A stretch of DNA of 20,491 nucleotides from Gemmatimonadota bacterium (GTDB taxonomy: Bacteria; Latescibacterota; UBA2968; UBA8231): the NCBI GenBank assembly GCA_009840005.1, contig VXOR01000088.1:1-20491 (forward strand). Direction: 5' to 3'. Both the position numbers and the translations under genes were made by a program. Under the pieces are notes generated by a model. It saw only the letters and a list, made by a program, of their open reading frames with translations. It did not search any database and was not told where the DNA came from. This document shows positions 1 through 7,900 of the stretch, in pieces; the first letter of the stretch is position 1; every line of letters starts with the position of its first letter.

Positions 1-160
1 GGCGGCAATAACACCCGGTACCGCCTACCTACGGATAAACCCCCGCCCAGAAAAACCCCAAAAACTCGCAAAACAAAAAAAAAAACAACCACCCCCCCCC
101 CCCCCCGGTTGGTTGGGGGGGGGGGCGCCCGGCCGGGCGCCCCTACGTAACGTCAGTAAT
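1..160. other. Low-complexity window end with homopolymers and a GC palindrome
   Basis: No gene is visible. There is an A run at 75-85, a C run at 92-106, a G run at 115-125, and a perfect 22-bp palindrome at 122-143 (arms GGGGCGCCCGG and CCGGGCGCCCC) followed by TAC. The C and G runs flank GGTTGGTT and could pair with each other. The GGGCGCCCCTAC ending resembles the right arm of the repeat at 20442-20467, so this may be a degenerate copy of that family. Long homopolymers at the very end of the sequence could also reflect poor assembly or sequencing. Confidence 0.55.
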
Positions 161-1621
161 TCAATACGCGCCCTTAATCCGCCCAAACCACCCGCGCAAC
201 GGGTCACCCAATTCCTCCATGTAGCGGCCCATCCGCCCCATCAAATCTTGGCGCACGGCCTCGTACGCCGGATCGCCATACACGTTGTCGAGCTGATAGG
301 GATCGCGTTGCAAATCGTACAGCTCGCCCGGATCGCCCGAATTAAAGGTGAACTGGTGGGTGCGGGTGCGAACCATGCGCTGGTTGGCGACCGTAAAATG
401 GCGGTCGAACACGCAATAGACCTCCTCGCGGCCATTGGCAAATGGGCGTCCCTCCATAGCCGACAGAAAGGACTGCCCATCGAGGTCGGCGGGCACTTCG
501 AGACCAGCGGCGTCGAGCGACGAGAGCATGATTTCGTGCAGATAGACGAACTCGTCGCAGGCCGTGCCCGGAGCTTGGCAGGCGGGATGGGCGATGACGA
601 GCGGAATGCGGTAAATCTCGTCGTACATGAACTCGCCCTTCTCGATCAGCTTGTGCGCGCCGAGGCAATCGCCGTGATCCGAGGTATAGACGATGATGGT
701 GTCGTCGAGGACACCCAGTCGTTCCAAGTGAGCCACCACCCGACCCACCATATCGTCAATCAGCGTGCAATGTCCAAAGTAGCGCGCGGCGATTTCCTGA
801 AACCCCGCCCAACCATAATCGCCCAATCCCCATAGCTTCTCGATTAACTGCTGGCGATAGGGTTTTTTCTCAAAAGTCTCGGCGTACCCGGGATGTTCGG
901 GAATGACCTTTGGATCGTACATGGAAAAGTACGGCTCCGGCACCAGCGACGGACTGTGCGGCCCCCAAAAGTTGGCCCACAAGAAGAACGGCTCCTCATC
1001 ACTGGCCACTTCGTCGAGCACGCGCATGGCTTCCTCGGCGACGAAATACTCAATGCACGACTCGACCGGCCCCTCGTGCAATGCGAACATCTCCTGAGCC
1101 TGATTCGAGGGATTGGTGCCGACAAAGCGGTGCGACACCGTCGGCGGCGGGTCAAAGCCGCGCTCTTTGAGATAGTCGGCGTAATGATTGTGGCTGCGAA
1201 GTTTTCCGCCGAATTGCAGACCGGGCAGCAGATCACCCCCGGGGAAAGAATAGCCCAGGAAATCCTTGCCGGTGAACCCATAACCGGACGGACCGGTCTG
1301 CTCATCCACGTGCCACTTCCCGGCGTACCCGCAACGGTAACCTGCATCCGCCAAGTAGTGATTTACCCCGCGCACGCCCTCGCGCAAACACAGACCGTTG
1401 GCCGTGACCCCGTGCTTGTGCGGATAGAGCCCCGTGTAAAAGGAAGCGCGGGCTGGCGAGCAAATCGCAGTCGGCGTAAACGCCGAGTCAAAGCGAATGC
1501 CGCGCGCAGCCAACGCGTCGATATGCGGCGTCCGGCACACCTCGTTCAACCCATAGCAACTCACCGTATCGAGCCGCTGCTGATCGGACATCAAGACGAC
1601 GATATTAGGTCGCTTAGCCAT
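161..1621 (-). CDS. Sulfatase (formylglycine-dependent, alkaline-phosphatase superfamily)
   Basis: This is a 486-residue sulfatase that would hydrolyse sulfate esters, probably on carbohydrates; the substrate cannot be read from sequence. The N-terminal NIVVLMSDQQR supplies metal ligand Asp13. The CSPAR motif at 54-58 has Cys54, the residue converted to formylglycine by the maturation enzyme. GKWH (101-104), WGPH (219-222) and TSDHG (313-317) hold further catalytic and metal-binding residues. The length is typical of the family. No signal peptide is visible, as the catalytic fold begins at residue 5, so a cytoplasmic location is suggested, which is unusual for sulfatases acting on polymers. 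The start is one base after the stop of the upstream aldo/keto reductase; AGGGAG seven bases upstream can act as the ribosome binding site and lies inside a palindromic repeat. Cotranscription with the reductase is likely. Confidence 0.93.
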   Translation of the reverse strand: MAKRPNIVVLMSDQQRLDTVSCYGLNEVCRTPHIDALAARGIRFDSAFTPTAICSPARASFYTGLYPHKHGVTANGLCLREGVRGVNHYLADAGYRCGYAGKWHVDEQTGPSGYGFTGKDFLGYSFPGGDLLPGLQFGGKLRSHNHYADYLKERGFDPPPTVSHRFVGTNPSNQAQEMFALHEGPVESCIEYFVAEEAMRVLDEVASDEEPFFLWANFWGPHSPSLVPEPYFSMYDPKVIPEHPGYAETFEKKPYRQQLIEKLWGLGDYGWAGFQEIAARYFGHCTLIDDMVGRVVAHLERLGVLDDTIIVYTSDHGDCLGAHKLIEKGEFMYDEIYRIPLVIAHPACQAPGTACDEFVYLHEIMLSSLDAAGLEVPADLDGQSFLSAMEGRPFANGREEVYCVFDRHFTVANQRMVRTRTHQFTFNSGDPGELYDLQRDPYQLDNVYGDPAYEAVRQDLMGRMGRYMEELGDPLRGWFGRIKGAY

Positions 1622-1622
1622 G

Positions 1623-2639
1623 TTAGCGCTCCCTCGGCTGAGCTCGGGACTTCGGCGAGCTCAGTCGAGTCGTCGAAGCCTCGCTCCGCAAATCCAGCCA
1701 CGCCATCTCCGCCTCAGTGAGCCGATTGTCGAGAGCCTGCTCGTTGGCCGCGATCTCATCGCCGCTCATGCTGCCGACCAAAGCGTAGATGTCGAGCGGG
1801 TAGCTGAGCACATACGACAAGGCAATCTGCGGCACCGACAGCCCCTTTTCTTTAGCCAGTGCCCACGCGCGGTCGAGCCGTGTGAAGTTGTCTTCGCAGT
1901 AGTACGACTTGGGCATGGTGCCGTCGAATTGGTCGCGCACTTGCTCGGCGTTGTCGCGGGTGACTTTGCCTGAGAAAAAGCCCCGCGCTACGCTCGACCA
2001 AGTAAAAAGCGGCATGTCGTGCTCGGCGTACCACGCGCGGGCCGCGGCTTGGCCCGGCCCAGCAATCGACAGACAATCCTTCCACGGCTCGGCAATCTGA
2101 TCCGCCAAGCTGAAGTTCGGGCTGGAAGCGGCAAACGGCACGAGCCCGCGTTTGTCCGCGTATTCATTGGCCTCGGCCAAGCGCTCCGGCGTCCAATTCG
2201 AGCCGCCAAAGGCGTGGATGCGGCCAGCCGCGTGATGCTCGTTGAGCGCCTCGACAATGGGGCCAACCGGGACTGCCGGGTCGTCGCGGTGCAACAGGTA
2301 GAGATCGATATAATCAGACCGCAGCCGCACTAGCGAGTCGGCCATGTCCGAGGCAATGTCGTACGGAGTGACGCGGTTGCGGTCTTGGTTGAGATGCGCA
2401 CCTTTGCCGATGATGACGATTTCATCGCGGTTGCCCCTTTCCTCCATCCACAGCCCCAACATGCGATCCACTTCTCCGCCGCCGTAGCCGTGCGCCGAAT
2501 CGTAGGTCGTGATGCCAGTCTGCCAAGCAGCGTCGAGCAGGGTAAAGCCTTCTTCCTTATTGCTGCGATTGAGCATGATCGAGCCTTGAACTATGCGCGA
2601 GATTTTCTTCTTGATGCCTTGTACGTTGCCGTATTGCAC
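1623..2639 (-). CDS. Aldo/keto reductase
   Basis: This is a 338-residue NAD(P)H-dependent oxidoreductase of the aldo/keto reductase superfamily ((beta/alpha)8 barrel). The catalytic tetrad is visible: Asp47 and Tyr52 in TTYDSAHGYGGG, Lys79 in IIGKGAH, and His117 in YLLHRDDP. Sequence resembles the YdjG/IolS-like branch that reduces sugar-type aldehydes or ketones; the substrate is unknown. The start is GTG at 2639 with AAGGAA seven bases upstream, which supports it over internal ATGs. The conserved domain ends near residue 319 (EMAWLDLRS). Residues 320-338 are encoded by a palindromic repeat (see 1630-1682), so this tail is probably an acquired extension. It follows the Gfo/Idh/MocA gene on the same strand after a gap of about 100 bases and precedes the sulfatase by one base. 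Confidence 0.93.
   Translation of the reverse strand: MQYGNVQGIKKKISRIVQGSIMLNRSNKEEGFTLLDAAWQTGITTYDSAHGYGGGEVDRMLGLWMEERGNRDEIVIIGKGAHLNQDRNRVTPYDIASDMADSLVRLRSDYIDLYLLHRDDPAVPVGPIVEALNEHHAAGRIHAFGGSNWTPERLAEANEYADKRGLVPFAASSPNFSLADQIAEPWKDCLSIAGPGQAAARAWYAEHDMPLFTWSSVARGFFSGKVTRDNAEQVRDQFDGTMPKSYYCEDNFTRLDRAWALAKEKGLSVPQIALSYVLSYPLDIYALVGSMSGDEIAANEQALDNRLTEAEMAWLDLRSEASTTRLSSPKSRAQPRER
1630..1682. repeat. Palindromic repeat, copy 1, forming the 3' end of the aldo/keto reductase gene
   Basis: Two inverted arms (1633-1647 and 1654-1668, 13 of 15 positions complementary) are followed by GTCGAAGCCTC. Three blocks recur in purL at 8423-8485. The 28 bases at 1649-1676 match the reverse complement of 8423-8450 at 27 positions; TCGGCTGAGCTC (1634-1645) is identical to 8460-8471; and GTCGAAGCCTC (1672-1682) is identical to 8475-8485. 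This copy is read as reductase codons 320-338, and its left end lies next to the sulfatase ribosome binding site. Confidence 0.85.
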
Positions 2640-2738
2640 GAGTGCGTTCCTTTCTATAGCAATCCTAAATGAGTTGAACGATTTGAGACGCGGCTTGTCT
2701 CATCAATACCATTCTGCGTCTATCTGCGGATCATATTG

Positions 2739-3725
2739 CTATAATTCCATCGGATATTTCAAGCCAATCTGAGCGCGGATTTCGTCGAGGATCCGCATCA
2801 GCGCCACGGTTTCATCGAGCGGCATGACCGCGCTCTCCGTCAAACCTTCGCCGAGACAGCGAGCGACTTCTTGCGCTTCGTAGTTGTAGCCATTGCCCGC
2901 CAAAGGCAATTCAATGCGCTCTTCGCGCCCCCCGGCTTTGAGCGTCGCGCTTTCTCCCTTCCACCACGACGGATCAATGACAATCGTCCCCTCGCTGCCG
3001 ACGATGCGCGCTTCGTGCGAAGTCGCAGCGCGAATGGCACAAGAGAGGTTGGCGATGGCACCGCTGCTATAGCGAAGCACAATGCCGGTTTGCTCGTCAA
3101 CGCCAGTCTCGCCGAGGTGCGCAGCCGCGGCAATCTGCGCTGGTTGCGACCCAAGAACCATCGCCGCAAAGGAGACGACGTAGATGCCAATGTCGAGTAA
3201 GGCACCGCCGCCCAAAGCGGGGTTGAAGAGCCGACCTTCGGGATTGACACCCGCGCGAAAACCAAAGTCAGCGCTAACCATCAACGGCTCGCCAATGGCC
3301 CCAGCGTCGAGCCACTGGCGCACCTGCACCATAATGGGCAGGTAGCGAGTCCACATGGCCTCCAGCAAAAAGACGCCATTGGCGCGGGCACAAGCGACGA
3401 CGGCTTCGGCCTCGGCCGCATTGATGGTAAAAGGCTTCTCACAGAGCACGGCCTTGCTGGCTTCGAGACAGAGAATCGAATTGTCTTTGTGGAAGGGGTG
3501 AGGGGTGGCCACGTACACCGCGTCGATGTCGGGATCGGCGCTGAGGGCTTCGTACGAGGCGTGGCGGTTGGGGGCACCGTACTGGTCGGCAAAGGCGTCG
3601 GCGCGCTGCTGGTCGCGCGAACCAACGGCGACTAACTCTCCTGCGGAAATGGCCTGTAGGCCGACGGCGAATTTGTGGGCAATGCTGCCCGGGCCGAGGA
3701 TGCCCCAGCGGATGGGTGCAGGCAT
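2739..3725 (-). CDS. Gfo/Idh/MocA family oxidoreductase
   Basis: This is a 328-residue NAD(P)-dependent dehydrogenase. The N-terminal Rossmann fold begins at WGILGPGSIA (7-16). The family motif EKP is at 96-98 with the conserved catalytic Lys97. LGGGALLDIGIY (171-182) begins the C-terminal alpha/beta substrate domain. Overall it resembles the branch containing dimeric dihydrodiol dehydrogenases and glucose- or inositol-type sugar dehydrogenases; the substrate is not predictable. I chose the ATG at 3725 because AGGAG lies five bases upstream and the fold begins a few residues later. The frame stays open to 3965, but the upstream part has no conserved content. It is first in a minus-strand series with the aldo/keto reductase and sulfatase, suggesting joint carbohydrate metabolism, though the gap of about 100 bases could hold a separate promoter. 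Confidence 0.93.
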   Translation of the reverse strand: MPAPIRWGILGPGSIAHKFAVGLQAISAGELVAVGSRDQQRADAFADQYGAPNRHASYEALSADPDIDAVYVATPHPFHKDNSILCLEASKAVLCEKPFTINAAEAEAVVACARANGVFLLEAMWTRYLPIMVQVRQWLDAGAIGEPLMVSADFGFRAGVNPEGRLFNPALGGGALLDIGIYVVSFAAMVLGSQPAQIAAAAHLGETGVDEQTGIVLRYSSGAIANLSCAIRAATSHEARIVGSEGTIVIDPSWWKGESATLKAGGREERIELPLAGNGYNYEAQEVARCLGEGLTESAVMPLDETVALMRILDEIRAQIGLKYPMEL

Positions 3726-3811
3726 GGATACTCCTAGCTTGGACTGATGTGAAAAATTAAGTGGGGATATAGTTTGGTCGTGCGTAGGAAAGGCGTCAAG
3801 GATTGGCGGAT

Positions 3812-3838
3812 TTGTAGGGATACCCCCTATGGTTGCCC
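3812..3838 (+). repeat. Degenerate half-copy of the TGTAGGGGC repeat
   Basis: The stretch TTGTAGGG...TATGGTTGCCC matches the left arm of the repeat near 20387-20413 at about 22 of 27 positions when aligned by eye. It lies between the divergent Gfo/Idh/MocA and toxin genes. No matching right arm was found nearby, so this is a decayed or solo half-element. Confidence 0.5.
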
Positions 3839-3870
3839 CAATGCTACCCCTCGTTATCTTTTTACTTGGT

Positions 3871-4179
3871 ATGTACGATGTCCTGCTAACGCCCGAATTT
3901 ATCGAATGGATGGACGCACTGGATCCTGTAACGGCTGAGCGTATTTCCAGTGTTCTCGACCGCATGGCAGAAGGAAATTGGGGAGACTACAAAGCTTTAT
4001 CGGGTGTGCGCGGCATTTTTGAGCGCCGCCTGATGGGAAGAGGACCTGGTATTCGGTTATACTTCTGTCGACAAGGCAGTAATGCAGTGATGGTATTGAC
4101 CGCTGGCGACAAAGCCTCCCAACAACGCGGAGACATCGCCAGAGCCCGACGTCTCAGGGAACACTACTTACAAAATTAG
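3871..4179 (+). CDS. RelE/HigB (Gp49-like) type II toxin
   Basis: This 102-residue protein has the layout of the phage Gp49-like branch of RelE/ParE toxins, which in characterised members are mRNA interferases. Visible hallmarks are TPEFIEWMDAL (7-17), GNWGDYK (35-41), the ERR strand (51-53), GPGIRLYF (58-65) and GDKASQQRGDI (79-89). Length is normal for the family. The frame is open from 3829, but family members start just before TPEF, so I prefer the ATG at 3871; no strong ribosome binding site precedes it. It is followed nine bases later by a small gene on the same strand, the toxin-first order seen in higBA-type modules. Surrounding DNA looks lower in GC than the neighbouring metabolic genes, consistent with mobility. 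Activity is inferred from family only. Confidence 0.87.
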   Translation: MYDVLLTPEFIEWMDALDPVTAERISSVLDRMAEGNWGDYKALSGVRGIFERRLMGRGPGIRLYFCRQGSNAVMVLTAGDKASQQRGDIARARRLREHYLQN

Positions 4180-4188
4180 GAGGGCATT

Positions 4189-4392
4189 ATGGTGCTCACC
4201 AAACACGATGACTACGCCCGACTGCGAGCGAAGCGAGAGCCGGAATTCGCCCGACTGCTACGTCAAAGAGCGATTGAACTTTTGGACGGAGATGAAGAGG
4301 ATCGCCGGATTGCTCGACGGATACTCCAGAACCAGCTTGAGATCGCCGCTAGCGAAATTGAAGAACTGGAACGGGAGAAGGCGACCGCCTGA
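4189..4392 (+). CDS. Small charged protein, candidate antitoxin partner of the RelE/HigB-like toxin
   Basis: This 67-residue protein is rich in Arg, Glu and Leu and probably almost wholly helical. I do not recognise the family. The start is secure: a strong TAGGAGGG ribosome binding site overlaps the toxin stop codon and precedes the ATG by a few bases, so the two genes are cotranscribed and probably coupled. By position it is expected to be the antitoxin. However, it shows neither the helix-turn-helix normally found in HigA-like partners nor an obvious ribbon-helix-helix or AbrB fold. The C-terminal half (EIAASEIEELEREK) could form a short coiled coil. Whether it neutralises the toxin or represses transcription is unknown. 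Confidence 0.7.
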   Translation: MVLTKHDDYARLRAKREPEFARLLRQRAIELLDGDEEDRRIARRILQNQLEIAASEIEELEREKATA

Positions 4393-4423
4393 TGAGATAA
4401 GAGGGCCGTCGCCTCATGGTCGC
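4381..4423. terminator. Possible bidirectional hairpin between convergent genes
   Basis: GCGACC (4381-4386) and ATGAG (4392-4396) pair with CTCAT (4413-4417) and GGTCGC (4418-4423), giving helices of 6 and 5 bp separated by a five-base bulge. It lies where the candidate antitoxin gene and the minus-strand lipoprotein gene converge. There is no clear T run on either side, so the terminator role is weak. Confidence 0.25.
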
Positions 4424-4426
4424 AGG

Positions 4427-4921
4427 CTAAAAGTTACATGCCTCACGCAATGGACGCATCGCTTCCGCAGCACCCTTTAGCTGGAAAGTACCTTCCACCA
4501 GGGGTCCGACCTCTGGATCAGTTCTCACATACAGCTTTCGGGCACTTGCAATTTTACGCGCCCAAGAAACGCCTTCATAAGCGAAAATCGCCGTACCAGT
4601 GGTGGATTGTCTCCAACCGCCTCTTTCTGCAGGCTCTTGGTCAAAACGGGACCAGACAAAGACATCCCATCCCCTGATTCGTTCCAAAACCGTATAGTAA
4701 TCAATGATCACATCCGTTTTGCCCTCCTTACAACGGACTATGAGCTGCAGATTAACGTTGTTCTCCGCGGATAAGCCCATAATTACATTTCGCGAGTCAT
4801 CGAGCGGCGAGACTTCTTCATACACCTCCCAATCACCTGTTTTGGAATCCAGCAAACGGCTGCATCCGCCGGAGGCGAAAATCAAACAACTCATGGAAAT
4901 GAAGAGAATCAATTGTTTCAT
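4427..4921 (-). CDS. Predicted lipoprotein with VasI/TagO-like domain
   Basis: This 164-residue protein has a short hydrophobic signal (residues 3-16) and a lipobox ending at Cys20 (FASGGC), so it should be a lipid-anchored envelope protein. The rest resembles the VasI/TagO-like domain named after a type VI secretion accessory protein. It has W..Y....PLDDSRNV (31-46), LIVRCKEGKTDV (60-71), a conserved second half with STTGTAIFA (106-114), a YVRTDPE segment, and a terminal Cys162 that could form a disulfide with Cys64. Such domains are also widespread outside secretion loci, and no secretion genes are nearby. The ATG at 4921 gives a normal signal peptide; a TTG at 4939 in frame would add six residues. 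The gene lies about 20 bases after the purL stop on the same strand. Confidence 0.65.
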   Translation of the reverse strand: MKQLILFISMSCLIFASGGCSRLLDSKTGDWEVYEEVSPLDDSRNVIMGLSAENNVNLQLIVRCKEGKTDVIIDYYTVLERIRGWDVFVWSRFDQEPAERGGWRQSTTGTAIFAYEGVSWARKIASARKLYVRTDPEVGPLVEGTFQLKGAAEAMRPLREACNF

Positions 4922-4942
4922 GCTGCGGATCGCCTTCAATAG

Positions 4943-7900
4943 TCAGCTCGCATCGGCAAAGTCGCGAGCATTCTGAAATAGCTTCAGCCACGGCCCTTCT
5001 TCGCCCTTCCACTCCGCCGGATGCCAAGATAACTGGACATTGCGAAAGACGCGCTCGGGGTGTGGCATCATAATGGTGGCGCGACCATCGGCGCTAGTCA
5101 GAGCCGTCAACCCGCTAGGCGAGCCGTTGGGATTGGACGGATAGCACTCGGCCGGATTGCCGTAGTTATCCACGTAGCGCAAGCAGAGCTGATTTTCCAT
5201 CCGCGCTCGTTCTAGCGCCTGATCGTCGCCAAATTGGACGCGGCCCTCGCCGTGCGCCACCGCAATGGGCAAACGCGACCCCTCCATACTGTGCAAAAGC
5301 ACCGAACGACTCTCCAGCACCTCTACGGTGGCAAACCGCGCCTCAAACTGCTCGCAGCGGTTGCGTACAAACTGCGGCCAGTTGGCCGCGCCCGGAATCA
5401 ACTCCTTGAGATGCGACAGCATCTGGCAGCCATTGCACACCCCCAAGGAAAAGGTATCCGGCCGCTCGAAAAAGGCGGCGAATTGCTCGCGCAGGCGGTC
5501 GTGGAAAAGGATCGAACGCGCCCAGCCAGCCCCGGCCCCTAGCACATCGCCGTAGCTAAAGCCGCCGCAGGCAGCCAGTCCGTGAAACGAACTCAATTCG
5601 ACGCGGCCTTCCAACAGGTCGGTCATGGTCACGTCAACCGCCTCGCAAGCGGCTGCGTCAAAGGCCGCGGCCATTTCCACCTGGCCGTTGATACCCTGTT
5701 CCCTCAGCACGGCCACGCGGGGCCGCGCCTTCCCGCCTATGGTCGGAGCGGCTTCGTGCGCCAAATGGAAGTTCAGGCCCGGATCCTGGTCGTCGGCAAG
5801 GGCCTCGTACTCTTCGCGGGCGCAGTCCGGATCGTCGCGGTGGGCCTGGATCCGATACGTCAGCTCAGCCCACGCCGCGTGGAGATCGAGCAGCGAGGCG
5901 TCATAGACGAGATCATCGCCACTGCGAACGCGCAGTTGCAAATCGTCAACGGGCTGGCCTACGCTGTGTACCAAATCGGCGATGCCCTGCTCCGCAAAGA
6001 CCTCGTACACGGCTTCCTCATCCTCGGCTCGATATTGGATTACAACACCCACTTCCTCGCAAAAGAGCGCGGCGAGCGGGTCGCGGCCCAGCGCGGCAAT
6101 TTCTAACTCCACGCCGCAGCGGCCAGCAAACGCCATCTCGGCCACCGCAGTGAAAAGGCCACCATCGGAACGGTCGTGGTACGCGAGCACGAGATTTTGG
6201 TCGAGCAAGTTCTGCACGGCCTCGTACAAGCCGCGCACATCACCTGCATCTACGTCTGGAACCTCACTGCCGATTTGGTTGTACGCTTGGGCGAGGCAAG
6301 AGCCGCCGAGGCGGTTTCGTCCGCGGCCCAAATCCGCGAGCAACAGCCGGGTGTCACCGCCTCGCTTTAGGTCGGGTGTGGCGTGGCGGCGCACGTCTTC
6401 TACTGGAGCAAAAGCCGAGACGACCAAACTCAACGGCGAGACCACCTTGTGCGCCGCGCCTTCGGCGTCTTCCCACACCGCCCGCATGGACAGCGAGTCT
6501 TTCCCCACCGGAATCGACACCCCCAGCGCCGGACAAAACTCCAACCCCACGGCGCGCACAGTGTCGTACAGAGCCGCGTCTTCGCCCTCTTCGCCGCAGG
6601 CACACATCCAATTGCCCGACAGCTTGATGCGGTGAATCGGACCAATGTGCGCCGCAGCAATGTTGGTGACGGCCTCGGCAATGGCCATGCGCCCAGACGC
6701 TGGCGTATCCATCAAGGCGAGCGGCGTGCGCTCACCCATGGCCATGGCCGACCCGGTGTACCCCTGAAAGGAATGACAAGTCAGGGCCAAGTCCGCGACC
6801 GGCACCTGATAGGGACCGACCATCTGATCGCGGGCCACCAAGCCAGTAACCGTGCGGTCGGCAATGGTGATGAGGAAGGTCTTGGCCGCTACGGCCGGGA
6901 AGCGGAGCACGCGCTCAGCAGCCTCAGCTATCGAGGGCTCCCCTAAAGCAAGAGACTGCTGCACGGGCTGGCTGCGCGTCGCCCGGCGCAGCATCTTGGG
7001 CGGCTTGCCCAAAATGATCGCTAGATCGAGGGCGTCGATGGGCTTGTCGCCGAGTAGCGCGTCGTCGAGCGATAGCGTCCCATCACCAGTCACCTCGCCG
7101 ATGACCGCAAACAGGCAGCGCTCGCGCGCGGCCAATTCGGCAAAGCGATCTAAATCGACGCGTCCCACCACCAACACGTAGCGCTCTTGCGCCTCGTTGC
7201 TCCAAATCTGCATCGGACTCATGCCTGGGTCGTCGTTGTGAATGGCGCGCAAGTCAAAGCGCGCTCCCACGTCTGCCACCAACTCCGGACAGGCGTTAGA
7301 CAAACCACCAGCCCCCACATCGTGGATGCTGATGATGGGGTTTTTCTCACCAAGTGAGATGCAGCGGCTTATTAGCTCTTGGCAGCGGCGCTGCATCTCG
7401 GGATTGTCGCGCTGCACCGAAGCAAAGTCGAGGTCCTCGCTGTTAGCACCTGTGTCCATGCTAGAGGCCGCGCCCCCGCCGAGACCGATGAGCATGGCCG
7501 GCCCCCCAAGCTGGATGACGCAATCGCCCGCAGCCGGAGTCTTCTTCTCCACATGCGCAGCGTCGATGAGGCCAACGCCGCCAGCGACCATGATCGGCTT
7601 GTGGTAGCCGCGCCACACCCCAGTGCTGTCGTCTTCCAAGGTGCGGAACATTCCGAGAATGTTGGGTCGGCCAAATTCATTGCCAAAGGCCGCGCCGCCG
7701 ATCGGCCCCTCGGTCATAATGGCGAGCGGAGTAGCCAAGCGGTCCGGGAAGGCAGCGCGCTCTTTTTCCCACGGCTGAGCAAACTCAGGCAGGCGCAGAT
7801 GCGAAGTAAAAAAGGCGCACAGGCCCGCCTGCGACCAACCGCCCGTGCCAGCCGCCCCCTCATCGCGGATCTCCCCCCCGACTCCAGTGGAGGCTCCGGG

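Noticed and set aside
113..835. 240-codon open frame on the plus strand opposite the sulfatase
   Set aside because: Its start lies in the homopolymer and palindrome region, and the rest is a shadow of the sulfatase.
893..1720. 275-codon open frame antisense to the sulfatase
   Set aside because: It is opposite conserved sulfatase motifs, shows no recognisable domain, and has no ribosome binding site that I could see.
2685..2701. Short hairpin GAGAC/GTCTC between the Gfo/Idh/MocA and aldo/keto reductase genes
   Set aside because: The stem has only about six base pairs and no T run follows, so neither a terminator nor an operator can be supported.
3726..3965. N-terminal extension of the Gfo/Idh/MocA gene
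   Set aside because: The Rossmann fold and a good ribosome binding site support the start at 3725; the extension crosses a repeat and the toxin gene start.
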